Positions 4,894 through 6,324 of a stretch of DNA of 6,324 nt are shown here, piece by piece. The stretch lies in contig JASLRF010000434.1 of assembly GCA_030744095.1 (NCBI GenBank), positions 1 through 6,324 of the forward strand, written 5' to 3'. The position numbers and the translations under genes are program-made. The notes below the pieces were generated by a model. That model made no database searches and had not been told where the DNA came from. It saw only the letters and a list, made by a program, of their open reading frames with translations. Source of the stretch: Pirellulaceae bacterium (GTDB lineage Bacteria; Planctomycetota; Planctomycetia; Pirellulales; Pirellulaceae). Position 1 is the stretch's first letter; every line of letters starts with the position of its first letter.

Positions 4894-6324
4894 ATGACTC
4901 ACCTTTTTACCCCGCCGCGTTCCGTGTTTGTGACAGTTTTGACGGTCGGCATGTTGGCGATCGTTGGCTGTGGAGGCGACCCCGCGCCAATCACTGCAGC
5001 CAGCAGCAAATACGAGGTGGCTGATGGCGATGATCCAGGAACGTCTTCGACACAAATTCCACCGGCCGACCTGAGAGCGGACCATGGCTCGACCGTCAAC
5101 CCAACGACTCCTGAGCAGCCACCATCGACACCTCCGACAGGTGCGATTCGACCGGCCAGCGACAAGCCAGAAGACCTGATGGCATATGTATCGCAGTTGG
5201 AACGCCAAGAACCTACGGGAGCCAACCGTGACGAAGTCGTCGCTGATTTTCAACGAACGCTAGAGGAGATTATAGGTATTTGTGAACGGGTCCTTGCGAT
5301 GGATGCGCCATCGGAAGTTAGATTAGCCGCCGCCCGCTCAGAAGTGACATCGCTTTCTCAAATGTCACAGTTCGGCAACCCGGCGGCGTCACAGCGGCTT
5401 AAAGAACTTGTCGCGAAGTTGAATGCGAGCGAGGACGAGGCACTTCAAAAAATGGGCTTTCAGCTTGGCTTCGCTAATAAAATGGATAACTTGGGTTCGG
5501 GCAAGGACGTGGATCCCTTGACCGTGATTGAAGATCTCAATCATTTCATCACGACGGAAGCCAAGGATGAACGGCTGTTGCAGTTGGGCAATCAAGTGGC
5601 CGCGATTCTCGAGCAGGCCGGACATTCAGAGCAGGCGATCGAGGCCTTTCGGTTGATGGCCGAGGCGTTCAAGACTGTCGAGGATGAACGTCTCCGTGAA
5701 GCCGCGTCCGGTCTCACGGAACGTGCACAACTGCTCGAGTCGAACATCACGACGATGCTTTCCGAGATGCTGCAAGGTAAAGACGAAGCTGCCGCGACAT
5801 TCGTGACCGCGGCTCAAGGACTGCTTCAAGCAGAAGGTGCGGGGCTCGTCACGCTGGATTTCTTCCAGCAAGTCGCTCCGACACTCGAAATCGCCAGACC
5901 CGAAATTGCTCGTGAAGTCTACACCGCGATTGAAACGGCGTTTAAGACAAGCCCAAATGAAAACTTGGCCAAGCTGGCCGAGCAGATCACTGGGAGCTAC
6001 AAGAAACGATCTTCGTTAGTTGGAAGATCGTTCAGCGTCGAAGGAACCGACTTAGATGGCCAGCAGTTTGATTGGACGCAATACAAAGACAAGATTGTAT
6101 TGGTCGATTTCTGGGCGACGTGGTGTCAGCCCTGCCTCGAAGAAATGCCGAATATTCGCGAGAACTACGACCGCTACCATGCCCAAGGATTTGAAGTCGT
6201 CGGTGTGAACTTGGACGAAGACACGCAATCTCTGCAGCGTTTCATGTCATTTCAAAAACTCCCCTGGCCTTCCGTCGTGGGAGCCGATCCGACTACGCGT
6301 GGCTGGAAGAACCCCATGGTCGAG
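4894..6324 (+). CDS. Lipoprotein with helical N-terminal region and TlpA/ResA-like thioredoxin domain (3' end cut by window edge)
   Basis: Lipid-anchored extracytoplasmic thiol-disulfide oxidoreductase, 477 codons visible, no stop. Residues 1-25 form a lipoprotein signal (Arg9, hydrophobic 11-24) with lipobox IVGC and acylated Cys26; Gly at +2 suggests outer-membrane sorting by the usual rule. A Pro/Thr/Ser-rich spacer follows (about 30-90). Residues about 92-370 are helix-rich, with heptad-like Leu/Ala/Glu patterns (GHSEQAIEAFRLMAEAF, 243-259, is TPR-like), but I recognise no named domain. The thioredoxin-like domain starts near 377 (GRSFSVEGTDLDGQ), with IVLVDFWATWCQPCLEEMP (401-419) giving the active-site pair Cys411/Cys414, then FEVVGVNLDED (433-443). 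The cis-proline loop lies past the window end. The start has GAGG 6 nt upstream. TlpA/ResA proteins usually reduce disulfides, as in cytochrome c maturation; the target here is unknown. Confidence 0.93.
   Translation, partial: MTHLFTPPRSVFVTVLTVGMLAIVGCGGDPAPITAASSKYEVADGDDPGTSSTQIPPADLRADHGSTVNPTTPEQPPSTPPTGAIRPASDKPEDLMAYVSQLERQEPTGANRDEVVADFQRTLEEIIGICERVLAMDAPSEVRLAAARSEVTSLSQMSQFGNPAASQRLKELVAKLNASEDEALQKMGFQLGFANKMDNLGSGKDVDPLTVIEDLNHFITTEAKDERLLQLGNQVAAILEQAGHSEQAIEAFRLMAEAFKTVEDERLREAASGLTERAQLLESNITTMLSEMLQGKDEAAATFVTAAQGLLQAEGAGLVTLDFFQQVAPTLEIARPEIAREVYTAIETAFKTSPNENLAKLAEQITGSYKKRSSLVGRSFSVEGTDLDGQQFDWTQYKDKIVLVDFWATWCQPCLEEMPNIRENYDRYHAQGFEVVGVNLDEDTQSLQRFMSFQKLPWPSVVGADPTTRGWKNPMVE

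Noticed and set aside
4861..5253. Leftward frames of 130 and 108 codons opposite the lipoprotein gene
   Set aside because: They lie antisense to the signal peptide and linker of a gene with a clear lipobox and ribosome site.
1..6324. Mobile element, prophage or defence system
   Set aside because: No transposase, integrase, terminal repeats or defence-type domains are seen; gene content is ordinary chromosomal.

Overview
This 6.3 kb window looks like chromosomal DNA from a Gram-negative-type bacterium, most probably a planctomycete of the Pirellula/Rhodopirellula kind. I infer this from the lipoprotein plus thioredoxin architecture of the last gene, the moderate GC content, the heavy use of TCG, CGA and GCG codons, and the general feel of the RND operon. 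No rRNA or marker gene is present, so the taxonomic call is only an inference.

The left two thirds (1-3802) is one leftward transcription unit. It starts with a palindrome-rich promoter/operator (about 3767-3812). A TetR-family repressor follows (3738-3055), then after 13 nt a periplasmic membrane-fusion protein with a GTG start (3041-1620). Last comes an RND-family inner-membrane efflux permease, which overlaps the membrane-fusion gene by 4 nt (ATGA) and runs off the left edge after 541 codons. This is a self-regulated efflux operon: the repressor should bind its own promoter until an inducing compound releases it, and the adaptor and pump are made together. No outer-membrane TolC-type channel is seen; it could lie beyond the left edge or elsewhere.

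Upstream and on the same strand, after a 134-base gap with no gene, is a small three-helix membrane protein of the GlsB/YeaQ/YmgE (transglycosylase-associated) family with an Arg-rich tail (4317-3937). From 4318 to 4893 there is no convincing protein gene. This stretch does hold a rightward string of three hairpins ending in a textbook intrinsic terminator (4609-4732). No upstream protein gene needs that terminator, so the best reading is a small structured RNA or a terminated leader. A doubtful leftward ORF (4674-4333) overlaps it.

The right end (4894 to the edge) is a rightward lipoprotein gene. It encodes a lipid-anchored, helix-rich N-terminal region fused to a TlpA/ResA-like thioredoxin domain with a WCQPC active site, cut off by the window end before the cis-proline loop.

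The points most worth a second look are the candidate small RNA at 4609-4732, the three-half-site operator at 3767-3802, and a 12-codon insertion bounded by a direct repeat in the porter domain of the RND pump (760-810).
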